Shown here one piece after another: positions 55,476 through 64,000 of a stretch of DNA of 64,000 nucleotides. A model generated the notes under the pieces. That model saw only the letters and a program-made list of their open reading frames with translations. It searched no databases and was not told the origin of the DNA. This DNA comes from Osmia lignaria lignaria (taxonomy: Eukaryota; Arthropoda; Insecta; Hymenoptera; Megachilidae). Where the stretch lies: NCBI RefSeq assembly GCF_051020975.1, contig NW_027478160.1:6346001-6410000 (forward strand), given 5' to 3'. The position numbers and the translations under genes are program-made. Position 1 is the stretch's first letter, and every line of letters begins with the position of its first letter.

Positions 55476-55797
55476 ATCAGAAGCGTAGTTTTCGAGATAT
55501 ATCGAGATATTTAAAAGTTGCGAAGCCGCACCAACATAATAGAGATACAGAAACACCGTGGCCCCTTTCTTTGGGATAACTCTGCACTATTGCGAGCTGC
55601 AAATGCCACTTCCAGCTTAGCTGTGCAGAAGAAGAACAACAAGAATAAGAAATATTTCGAAATATGTCCGTCAGGCCCCATCCCTTGAGATAAATCTGCA
55701 AATATCTCGGAAACGAAGCGAGCTACGGCAAAATGTTAAGAGACCTTTTTTGTAGAAAATTAGGTTTCCTACTTTTTACGTTCTATGATATTTTTTG
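55476..55797. repeat. Chimeric unit at the domain II/III junction
   Basis: The left part has 'agaagcgtagttttcg', 'gttgcgaagcc' and 'tttgggataac', as in the unit at 52900. The right part has 'gagctgcaaatg', 'cagcttagc', 'gaataagaaatatttcg', 'gagctacggc' and 'gtagaaaattagg', as in the unit at 56120. The exchange point lies between about 55576 and 55599, where the two parents are identical. It also carries private changes such as 'ggccccatccc' and 'tttttacgttc'. Confidence 0.82.
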
Positions 55798-56441
55798 ATC
55801 AGATGCGTAGTTCTCGAGATATATCAAGATATTTAAAAGTTCCGAAGCCGCACCAACATAATAGAGATACAGAAACACCGTGGCCCCTTTCTTTGAGATA
55901 ACTCTGCACTATTGCGAGCTGTAAATGCCACTTCCAGCTTAGCTGTGCAGAAGAAGAACAACAAGAAGAAGAAATATCACGAAATATGTCCGTCAGGCCC
56001 CTTCCCTTGAGATAAATCTGCAAATATCTCGGAAACGAAGCGAGCTATGGCAAAATGTTAAGAGACCTTTTTTGTAGAGAATTAAGTTTCCTACTTTTTA
56101 TGTTCTATGATATTTTTTGATCAGATGCGTAGTTCTCGAGATATATCAAGATATTTAAAAGCTCCGAAGCTGCACCAACATAATAGAGGTACAGAAACAC
56201 CGTGGCCCCTTTCTTTGAGATAACTCTGCACTATTGCGAGCTGCAAATGCCACTTCCAGCTTAGCTGTGCAGAAGAAGAACAACAAGAATAAGAAATATT
56301 TCGAAATATGTCCGTCAGGCCCCTTCCCTTGAGATAAATCTGCAAATATCTCGGAAACGAAGCGAGCTACGGCAAAATGTTAAGAGACCTTTTTTGTAGA
56401 AAATTAGGTTTCCTACTTTTTATGTTCTATGATATTTTTTG

Positions 56442-57729
56442 ATCAGATGCGTAGTTCTCGAGATATATCAAGATATTTAAAAGTTCCGAAGCCGCACAAA
56501 CATAATAGAGATACAGAAACACCGTGGCCCCTTTCTTTGCGATAACTCTGCACTATTGCGAGCTGCAAATGCCACTTCCAGCTTAGCTGTGCAGAAGAAG
56601 AACAACAAGAAGAAGAAATATCTCGAAATATGTCCGTCAGGCCCCTTCCCTTGAGATAAATCTGCAAATATCTCGGAAACTAAGCGAGCTATGGCAAAAT
56701 GTTAAGAGACCTTATTTCTAGAGAATTAAGTTTCCTACTTTTTATGTTCTATGATATTTTTTGATCAGATGCGTAGTTCTCGAGATATATCGAGATATTT
56801 AAAAGTTCCGAAGCCGCACCAACATAATAGAGATACAGAAACACCGTGGCCCCTTTCTTTGAGATAACTCTGCACTATTGCGAGCTGCAAATGCCACTTC
56901 CAGCTTAGCTGTGCAGAAGAAGAACAACAAGAAGAAGAAATATCTCGAAATATGTCCGTCAGGCCCCTTCCCTTGAGATAAATCTGCAAATATCTCGGAA
57001 ACGAAGCGAGCTACGGCAAAATGTTAAGAGACCTTTTTTGTAGAAAATTAGGTTTCCTACTTTTTATGTTCTATGATATTTTTTGATCAGATGCGTAGTT
57101 CTCGAGATATATCAAGATATTTAAAAGTTCCGAAGCCGCACAAACATAATAGAGATACAGAAACACCGTGGCCCCTTTCTTTGCGATAACTCTGCACTAT
57201 TGCGAGCTGCAAATGCCACTTCCAGCTTAGCTGTGCAGAAGAAGAACAACAAGAAGAAGAAATATCTCGAAATATGTCCGTCAGGCCCCTTCCCTTGAGA
57301 TAAATCTGCAAATATCTCGGAAACGACGCGAGCTATGGCAAAATGTTAAGAGACCTTATTTGTAGAGAATTAAGTTTCCTACTTTTTATGTTCTATGATA
57401 TTTTTTGATCAGATGCGTAGTTCTCGAGATATATCGAGATATTTAAAAGTTCCGAAGCCGCACCAACATAATAAAGATACAGAAACACCGTGGCCCCTTT
57501 CTTTGAGATAACTCTGCACTATTGCGAGCTGCAAATGCCACTTCCAGCTTAGCTGTGCAGAAGAAGAACAACAAGAAGAAGAAATATCTCGAAATATGTC
57601 CGTCAGGCCCCTTCCCTTGAGATAAATCTGCAACTATCTCGGAAACGAAGCGAGCTATGGCAAAATGTTAAGAGACCTTTTTTGTAGAGAATTATGTTTC
57701 CTACAAGCTATGTTCTATGGTATTTTTTG
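56442..57729. repeat. 2-unit (644-bp) tandem duplication
   Basis: The pair 56442-57085 ('gcacaaacat' with 'tttgcgataac', then a 'tatatcgagatat' class B unit) is repeated at 57086-57729. Differences include 'aaactaagcg' against 'aaacgacgcg', 'atttctag' against 'atttgtag', and 'aataaagat' with 'caactatctcgg' in the second copy. Confidence 0.78.
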
Positions 57730-58050
57730 ATCAGAAGCGTAGTTTTCGAGATATATCGAGATATTTAAAAGTTCCGAAGCCGCACCAACATAATAGAGAT
57801 ACAGAAACACGTGGCCCCTTTCTTTGAGATAACTCTGCACTATTGCGAGCTGCAAATGCCACTTCCAGCTTAGCTGTGCAGAAGAAGAACAACAAGAAGA
57901 AGAAATATCTCGAAATATGTCCGTCAGGCCCCTTCCCTTGAGCTAAATCTGCAAATATCTCGGAAACAATGCGAGCTATGGCAAAATAGTAAGAGATCTT
58001 TTTTGTAGGAAATTAAGTTTCCTACTATTTATGTTCTATGATATTTTTTG
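57730..58050. repeat. Length-variant unit, 321 bp (1-bp deletion)
   Basis: At 57807-57816 the sequence reads 'acacgtggcc' where all others have 'acaccgtggcc', a loss of one C. The unit is otherwise distinctive: 'ctacaagctatg' and 'ctatggtat' precede it, and its right end has 'ttgagctaaatctg', 'aaacaatgcgag' and 'aatagtaagagatc'. Those right-end markers reappear in the 5-unit tail repeat from 60.5 kb onward, but the deletion itself does not. Confidence 0.9.
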
Positions 58051-59338
58051 ATCAGATGCGTAGTTCTCGAGATATATCAAGATATTTAAAAGTTCCGAAG
58101 CCGCACCAACATAATAGAGATACAGAAACACCGTGGCCCCTTTCTTTGAGATAACTCTGCACTATTGCGAGCTGTAAATGCCACTTCCAGCTTAGCTGTG
58201 CAGAAGAAGAACAACAAGAAGAAGAAATATCACGAAATATGTCCGTCAGGCCCCTTCCCTTGAGATAAATCTGCAAATATCTCGGAAACGAAGCGAGCTA
58301 TGGCAAAATGTTAAGAGACGTTTTTTGTAGAGAATTAAGTTTCCTACTTTTTATGGTCTATGATATTTTTTGATCAGATGCGTAGTTCTCGAGATATATC
58401 AAGATATTTAAAAGCTCCGAAGCTGCACCAACATAATAGAGGTACAGAAACACCGTGGCCCCTTTCTTTGAGATAACTCTGCACTATTGCGAGCTGCAAA
58501 TGCCACTTCCAGCTTAGCTGTGCAGAAGAAGAACAACAAGAATAAGAAATATTTCGAAATATGTCCGTCAGGCCCCTTCCCTTGAGATAAATCTGCAAAT
58601 ATCTCGGAAACGAAGCGAGCTACGGCAAAATGTTAAGAGACCTTTTTTGTAGAAAATTAGGTTTCCTACTTTTTATGTTCTATGATATTTTTTGATCAGA
58701 TGCGTAGTTCTCGAGATATATCAAGATATTTAAAAGCTCCGAAGCTGCACCAAGATAATAGAGGTACAGAAACACCGTGGCCCCTTTCTTTGCGATAACT
58801 CTGCACTATTGCGAGCTGCAAATGCCACTTCCAGCTTAGCTGTGCAGAAGAAGAACAACAAGAAGAAGAAATATCTCGAAATATGTCCGTCAGGCCCCTT
58901 CCCTTGAGATATATCTGCAAATATCTCGGAAACGAAGCGAGCTATGGCAAAATGTTAAGAGACCTTATTTGTAGACAATTAAGTTTCCTACTTTTTATGT
59001 TCTATGATATTTTTTGATCAGGTGCGTAGTTCTCGAGATATATCGAGATATTCAAAAGTTCCGAAGCCGCACCAACATAATAGAGATACAGAAACACCGT
59101 GGCCCCTTTCTTTGAGATAACTCTGCACTATTGCGAGCTGCAAATGCCACTTCCAGCTTAGCTGTGCAGAAGAAGAACAACAAGAAGAAGAAATATCTCG
59201 AAATATGTCCGTCAGGCCCCTTCCCTTGAGATAAATCTGCAACTATCTCGGAAACGAAGCGAGCTATGGCAAAATGTTAAGAGACCTTTTTTGTAGAGAA
59301 TTATGTTTCCTACAAGTTATGTTCTATGATATTTTTTG

Positions 59339-59982
59339 ATCAGAAGCGTAGTTTTCGAGATATATCAAGATATTTAAAAGTTCCGAAGCCGCACCAACAT
59401 AATAGAGATACAGAAACACCGTGGCCCCTTTCTTTGAGATAACTCTGCACTAGTGCGAGCCGCAAATGCCACATCCAGCTTAGCTGTGCAGAAGAAGAAC
59501 AACAAGAAGAAGAAATATCTCGAAATATGTCCGTCAGGCCCCTTCCCTTGAGATAAATCTGCAAATATCTCGGAAACGAAGCGAGCTATCGCAAAATGTT
59601 AAGAGACCTTTTTTGTAGAGAATTATGTTTCCTACAATTTATGTTCTATGATATTTTTTGATCAGAAGCGTAGTTTTCGAGATATATCGAGATATTTAAT
59701 AGTTCCGAAGACGCACCAACATAATAGAGATACAGAAACACCGTGGCCCCTTTCTTTGAGATAACTGTGCACTAGTGCGAGCCGCAAATGCCTCTTCCAG
59801 CTTAGCTGTGCACAAGAAGAACAACAAGAAGAAGAAATATCTCGAAATATGTCCGTCAGGCCCCTTCCCTTGAGATAAATCTGCAAATATCTCGGAAACG
59901 AAGCGAGCTATGGCAAAATGTTAAGAGACCTTTTTTGTAGAGAATTAAGTTTCCTACTTTTTATGTTCTATGATATTTTTTG
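59339..59982. repeat. Two-unit island of domain I type units
   Basis: These two units carry GCACTAGTGC with 'gagccgc', absent from the preceding 28 kb. The second (59661-59982) also has 'gaagacgcacc' and 'ctgtgcactag', the exact marker pair of the units at 2993, 6857 and 10721 in the 12-unit repeat. Private changes ('cacatccagc', 'aatagttccg', 'gcctcttcc', 'gcacaagaag') show they are not recent copies. They may be relics of an older shared array or the product of a long-distance exchange. Confidence 0.82.
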
Positions 59983-60066
59983 ATCAGATGCGTAGTTCTC
60001 GAGATATATCAAGATATTTAAAAGTTCCGAAGCCGCACCACCATAATAGAGATACAGAAACACCGT

Positions 60067-60207
60067 GGCCCCTTTCTTTGAGATAACTCTGCACTATTGC
60101 GAGCTGCAAATGCCACTTCCAGCTTAGCTGTGCAGAAGAAGAACAACAAGAAGAAGAAATATCTCGAAATATGTCCGTCAGGCCCCTTCCCTTGAGATAA
60201 ATCTGCA
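60067..60207. repeat. Internal direct repeat within the unit (two 27-bp copies)
   Basis: Each unit contains a second-level repeat. In the reference unit, 60067-60093 and 60181-60207 match at 24 of 27 positions; both start 'ggcccctt' and end 'tctgca', and lie 114 bp apart. The resemblance continues loosely on both sides: 'ccgt' precedes both, and 'gcgagct' followed by 'gcaaaatg' or 'gcaaatg' follows both, although about a dozen bases are extra in the second copy. This suggests that the 322-bp unit grew from a shorter ancestral unit. A third, weaker relative of the core 'cttgagataaatc' is 'ctcgagatatatc' near the left end of the unit. The age and order of these duplications are inference. Confidence 0.8.
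60134..60159. repeat. GAA/CAA purine-rich tract within each unit
   Basis: Every unit has a 26-bp, almost purely purine stretch built from GAA triplets with two CAA triplets in the middle. It is the only simple-sequence element in the unit, and the site of one of the two length changes in the window: the unit at 49683 has lost one triplet here. Common point variants are 'gaggaagaac' for 'gaagaagaac' and, in domain III, 'gaataagaaat'. Confidence 0.85.
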
Positions 60208-60274
60208 AATATCTCGGAAACGAAGCGAGCTATGGCAAAATGTTAAGAGACCTTTTTTGTAGAGAATTAAGTTT

Positions 60275-63200
60275 CCTACTTTTTATGTTCTATGATATTT
60301 TTTGATCAGATGCGTAGTTCTCGAGATATATCGAGATATTTAAAAGTTCCGAAGCCGCACCAACATAATAGAGATACAGAAACACCGTGGCCCCTTTCTT
60401 TGAGATAACTCTGCACTATTGCGAGCTGTAAATGCCACTTCCAGCTTAGCTGTGCAGAAGAAGAACAACAAGAAGAAGAAATATCTCGAAATATGTCCGT
60501 CAGGCCCCTTCCCTTGAGCTAAATCTGCAAATATCTCGGAAACAATGCGAGCTATGGCAAAATAGTAAGAGATCTTTTTTGTAGCAAATTAAGTTTCCTA
60601 CTATTTATGTTCTATGATATTTTTTGATCAGATGCGTAGTTCTCGAGATATATCAAGATATTTAAAAGTTCCGAAGCCGCACCAACATAATAGAGATACA
60701 GAAACACCGTTGCCCCTTTCTTTGAGATAACTCTGCACTATTGCGAGCTGTAAATGCCACTTCCAGCTTAGCTGTGCAGAAGAAGAACAACAAGAAGAAG
60801 AAATATCTCGAAATATGTCCGTCAGGCCCCTTCCCTTGAGATAAATCTGCAAATATCTCGGAAACGAAGCGAGCTATGGCAAAATGTTAAGAGACCTTTT
60901 TTGTAGAGAATTAAGTTTCCTACTTTTTATGTTCTATGATATTTTTTGATCAGATGCGTAGTTCTCGAGATATATCAAGATATTTAAAAGTTCCGAAGCC
61001 GCACCACCATAATAGAGATACAGAAACACCGTGGCCCCTTTCTTTGAGATAACTCTGCACTATTGCGAGCTGCAAATGCCACTTCCAGCTTAGCTGTGCA
61101 GAAGAAGAACAACAAGAAGAAGAAATATCTCGAAATATGTCCGTCAGGCCCCTTCCCTTGAGATAAATCTGCAAATATCTCGGAAACGAAGCGAGCTATG
61201 GCAAAATGTTAAGAGACCTTTTTTGTAGAGAATTAAGTTTCCTACTTTTTATGTTCTATGATATTTTTTGATCAGATGCGTAGTTCTCGAGATATATCAA
61301 GATATTTAAAAGTTCCGAAGCCGCACCAACATAATAGAGATACAGAAACACCGTGGCCCCTTTCTTTGCGATAACTCTGCACTATTGCGAGCTGCAAATG
61401 CCACTTCCAGCTTAGCTGTGCAGAAGAAGAACAACAAGAATAAGAAATATTTCGAAATATGTCCGTCAGGCCCCTTCCCTTGAGATAAATCTGCAAATAT
61501 CTCGGAAACGAAGCGAGCTACGGCAAAATGTTAAGAGACCTTTTTTGTAGAAAATTAGGTTTCCTACTTTTTATGTTCTATGATATTTTTTGATCAGATG
61601 CGTAGTTCTCGAGATATATCAAGATATTTAAAAGTTCCGAAGCCGCACAAACATAATAGAGATACAGAAACACCGTGGCCCCTTTCTTTGCGATAACTCT
61701 GCACTATTGCGAGCTGCAAATGCCACTTCCAGCTTAGCTGTGCAGAAGAAGAACAACAAGAAGAAGAAATATCTCGAAATATGTCCGTCAGGCCCCTTCC
61801 CTTGAGATAAATCTGCAAATATCTCGGAAACGAAGCGAGCTATGGCAAAATGTTAAGAGACCTTATTTGTAGAGAATTAAGTTTCCTACTTTTTATGTTC
61901 TATGATATTTTTTGATCAGATGCGTAGTTCTCGAGATATATCGAGATATTTAAAAGTTCCGAAGCCGCACCAACATAATAGAGATACAGAAACACCGTGG
62001 CCCCTTTCTTTGAGATAACTCTGCACTATTGCGAGCTGTAAATGCCACTTCCAGCTTAGCTGTGCAGAAGAAGAACAACAAGAAGAAGAAATATCTCGAA
62101 ATATGTCCGTCAGGCCCCTTCCCTTGAGCTAAATCTGCAAATATCTCGGAAACAATGCGAGCTATGGCAAAATAGTAAGAGATCTTTTTTGTAGCAAATT
62201 AAGTTTCCTACTATTTATGTTCTATGATATTTTTTGATCAGATGCGTAGTTCTCGAGATATATCAAGATATTTAAAAGTTCCGAAGCCGCACCAACATAA
62301 TAGAGATACAGAAACACCGTTGCCCCTTTCTTTGAGATAACTCTGCACTATTGCGAGCTGTAAATGCCACTTCCAGCTTAGCTGTGCAGAAGAAGAACAA
62401 CAAGAAGAAGAAATATCTCGAAATATGTCCGTCAGGCCCCTTCCCTTGAGATAAATCTGCAAATATCTCGGAAACGAAGCGAGCTATGGCAAAATGTTAA
62501 GAGACCTTTTTTGTAGAGAATTAAGTTTCCTACTTTTTATGTTCTATGATATTTTTTGATCAGATGCGTAGTTCTCGAGATATATCAAGATATTTAAAAG
62601 TTCCGAAGCCGCACCACCATAATAGAGATACAGAAACACCGTGGCCCCTTTCTTTGAGATAACTCTGCACTATTGCGAGCTGCAAATGCCACTTCCAGCT
62701 TAGCTGTGCAGAAGAAGAACAACAAGAAGAAGAAATATCTCGAAATATGTCCGTCAGGCCCCTTCCCTTGAGATAAATCTGCAAATATCTCGGAAACGAA
62801 GCGAGCTATGGCAAAATGTTAAGAGACCTTTTTTGTAGAGAATTAAGTTTCCTACTTTTTATGTTCTATGATATTTTTTGATCAGATGCGTAGTTCTCGA
62901 GATATATCAAGATATTTAAAAGTTCCGAAGCCGCACCAACATAATAGAGATACAGAAACACCGTGGCCCCTTTCTTTGCGATAACTCTGCACTATTGCGA
63001 GCTGCAAATGCCACTTCCAGCTTAGCTGTGCAGAAGAAGAACAACAAGAATAAGAAATATTTCGAAATATGTCCGTCAGGCCCCTTCCCTTGAGATAAAT
63101 CTGCAAATATCTCGGAAACGAAGCGAGCTACGGCAAAATGTTAAGAGACCTTTTTTGTAGAAAATTAGGTTTCCTACTTTTTATGTTCTATGATATTTTT

Positions 63201-64000
63201 TGATCAGATGCGTAGTTCTCGAGATATATCAAGATATTTAAAAGTTCCGAAGCCGCACAAACATAATAGAGATACAGAAACACCGTGGCCCCTTTCTTTG
63301 CGATAACTCTGCACTATTGCGAGCTGCAAATGCCACTTCCAGCTTAGCTGTGCAGAAGAAGAACAACAAGAAGAAGAAATATCTCGAAATATGTCCGTCA
63401 GGCCCCTTCCCTTGAGATAAATCTGCAAATATCTCGGAAACGAAGCGAGCTATGGCAAAATGTTAAGAGACCTTATTTGTAGAGAATTAAGGTTCCTACT
63501 TTTTATGTTCTATGATATTTTTTGATCAGATGCGTAGTTCTCGAGATATATCGAGATATTTAAAAGTTCCGAAGCCGCACCAACATAATAGAGATACAGA
63601 AACACCGTGGCCCCTTTCTTTGAGATAACTCTGCACTATTGCGAGCTGTAAATGCCACTTCCAGCTTAGCTGTGCAGAAGAAGAACAACAAGAAGAAGAA
63701 ATATCTCGAAATATGTCCGTCAGGCCCCTTCCCTTGAGCTAAATCTGCAAATATCTCGGAAACAATGCGAGCTATGGCAAAATAGTAAGAGATCTTTTTT
63801 GTAGCAAATTAAGTTTCCTACTATTTATGTTCTATGATATTTTTTGATCAGATGCGTAGTTCTCGAGATATATCAAGATATTTAAAAGTTCCGAAGCCGC
63901 ACCAACATAATAGAGATACAGAAACACCGTTGCCCCTTTCTTTGAGATAACTCTGCACTATTGCGAGCTGTAAATGCCACTTCCAGCTTAGCTGTGCAGA
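60275..64000. repeat. 5-unit (1,610-bp) tandem higher-order repeat, 2.3 copies
   Basis: Copies run about 60275-61884, 61885-63494 and 63495 to the window end. Markers repeat at 1,610 bp: 'ttgagctaaatctg' (60516, 62126, 63736), 'aaacaatgcgag', 'aatagtaagagatc', 'ctactatttatg', 'ccgttgcccc' (60708, 62318, 63928), 'gcaccaccat', 'gaataagaaat' and 'gcacaaacat'. I found almost no differences between copies ('aaggttcctac' near 63490 is one), so this is among the youngest amplifications visible, and it continues past the right edge. Confidence 0.88.

Larger units (their letters stand above)
31007..55590. repeat. Array domain II: class C (AGCTTCGAAGCT) units
   Basis: About 39 units here carry AGCTTCGAAGCT, and none carries GCACTAGTGC. 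They alternate with class B units and with a minor class marked by 'gcgtagatttcgag' or 'gcgtagttttcgag', 'gttgcgaagcc' and 'tttgggataac' (for example 31007, 36159, 40989, 43243, 52900). A recurrent four-unit block and several longer block repeats organise the domain. The right limit falls inside the chimeric unit 55476-55797. Confidence 0.85.
55798..59016. repeat. 3-unit segment repeated at 2,253-bp spacing
   Basis: Units 55798-56763 and 58051-59016 share order and markers: 'atatcacgaaatatg', then 'aagctccgaagctgc' with 'gaataagaaatatttcg' and 'gagctacggc', then 'tttgcgataac'. The spacing is seven units minus the single base lost at 57810. In the second copy the third unit has also acquired 'aagctccgaagctgc' and 'caagataat', suggesting local conversion from its neighbour. 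Confidence 0.78.
59983..60304. repeat. Reference class B unit (near consensus)
   Basis: This unit is close to the commonest sequence in the array; one obvious private change is 'caccaccat' in place of 'caccaacat'. It is 322 bp, about 39% G+C, with 11 CpG against about 12 expected from its base composition, so CpG is not depleted. Landmarks in order are: the TGATCA palindrome at the left boundary; a CTCGAG site with 'gatatatcaagatatt'; 'gttccgaagccgc'; a C-rich box 'ggcccctttctttgagataa'; 'gcactattgcgagctgc'; an (A)GAA/CAA-rich purine tract; a second copy of the C-rich box; 'gcgagctatggcaaaatg'; and a T-rich end 'aagtttcctactttttatg'. Class B is defined by linked variants at both ends: 'agatgcgtagttctcgag' with 'aagtttcctacttttt'. 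Confidence 0.9.
1..64000. repeat. Satellite DNA array, 322-bp unit, about 199 copies
   Basis: The whole window is a head-to-tail tandem array of one 322-bp unit in a single orientation. The landmark 'gatcag' followed by a CGTAG or CGCAG box recurs every 322 bp from the first line to the last. The register slips only twice: by 3 bp in the unit at 49683 and by 1 bp in the unit at 57730. No inserted transposon, unique spacer or inverted segment interrupts it. Units differ mostly by point substitutions; typical class A and class B units differ at about ten of 322 positions. Combinations of linked variants recur as higher-order repeats whose period changes along the array. This is the usual signature of satellite DNA evolving by unequal exchange and conversion, typical of eukaryotic centromeric or heterochromatic regions. 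Both edges lie outside the window. I do not recognise the unit as a named family. Confidence 0.98.
55591..64000. repeat. Array domain III: class B units with 5-unit tail
   Basis: From the middle of the chimeric unit at 55476 onward, class C palindromes disappear. Three units (starts 56120, 58373, 58695) carry the two-thirds form AGCTCCGAAGCT. Typical markers are 'gaataagaaatatttcg', 'tttgcgataac', 'gagctacggc' and 'gcacaaacat'. A two-unit island of domain I type lies at 59339-59982, and the domain ends in a nearly perfect 1,610-bp higher-order repeat that continues past the window. Confidence 0.8.

Noticed and set aside
60134..60159. GAA-rich tract as an independent microsatellite or a ribosome-binding-like element
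   Set aside because: It is a fixed 26-bp part of every unit with one length variant in the window, so it does not behave as an expanding microsatellite, and there is no coding context for a ribosome-binding role.
96..63428. A minus-strand open frame of about 74 codons in 180 of the 198 complete units, as if a tandem gene family
   Set aside because: It starts at TTG, not ATG, has no recognisable domain, and exists because the same DNA is repeated. Eighteen units lack it through stops, a lost start or a frameshift (for example units at 3315, 3637, 31007, 31651, 33261, 57730, 60305), and such units have been amplified as readily as open ones. Class differences change residues freely, with no sign of protein-level constraint.
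1..64000. CRISPR-like or iteron-like regular repeats
   Set aside because: The entire 322-bp period is repeated with no unique spacers, and the unit is far longer than CRISPR or plasmid iteron repeats. There are no associated genes.
1..64000. Telomeric, ribosomal spacer or organelle origin
   Set aside because: The unit is too long and complex for a telomere repeat, no rRNA sequence borders any unit, and organelle genomes do not normally carry arrays of this type and size.

Overview
The window is one uninterrupted satellite DNA array. All 64,000 bases are head-to-tail copies of a single unit of 322 bp, always in the same orientation. There are 198 complete units (first start at 95 when cut at the 'atcagatgcg'-type start), a partial unit at 1-94 and another at 63847-64000. 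Of the complete units, 196 are exactly 322 bp, one is 319 bp (49683-50001) and one is 321 bp (57730-58050). I see no gene, RNA gene, transposon, CRISPR array or unique sequence, and neither array edge is inside the window. The minus-strand reading frame of about 74 codons that recurs in most units is a by-product of repeating the same DNA and is not annotated as a gene.

Organism: a homogeneous megasatellite of this size with nested higher-order repeats points to a eukaryotic nuclear genome, most likely centromeric, pericentromeric or other heterochromatin. A near-consensus unit (59983-60304) is about 39% G+C and has 11 CpG against about 12 expected. That argues against the heavily CpG-methylated satellites of vertebrates or plants and fits an invertebrate, perhaps an insect, better. 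I do not recognise the 322-bp unit as a named satellite, and the host assignment is inference.

Layout: three domains differ in their diagnostic variants. Domain I (1 to about 31,006) mixes two unit classes, A and B. Class A carries the 10-bp palindrome GCACTAGTGC. Higher-order periods here are 12, 8, 3, 7 and 5 units, then a rough A/B dimer alternation near 26.5-31.0 kb. Domain II (about 31,007 to 55,590) lacks that palindrome. Instead about 39 of its units carry the 12-bp palindrome AGCTTCGAAGCT, arranged in blocks repeated at 15, 7, 3, 8, 2 and 10 units. Domain III (about 55,591 to 64,000) begins inside a chimeric unit, has 2-, 7- and 5-unit periods, and contains a two-unit island of domain I type at 59.3-60.0 kb. 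It ends in a nearly perfect 5-unit (1,610-bp) repeat that runs off the window.

The interest lies in the array's history, which can be read at unit resolution. It includes block duplications, a one-unit register shift at 32.3 kb, a recombinant unit at the II/III junction, and a palindrome that appears to have been completed by three separate substitutions with a surviving intermediate.
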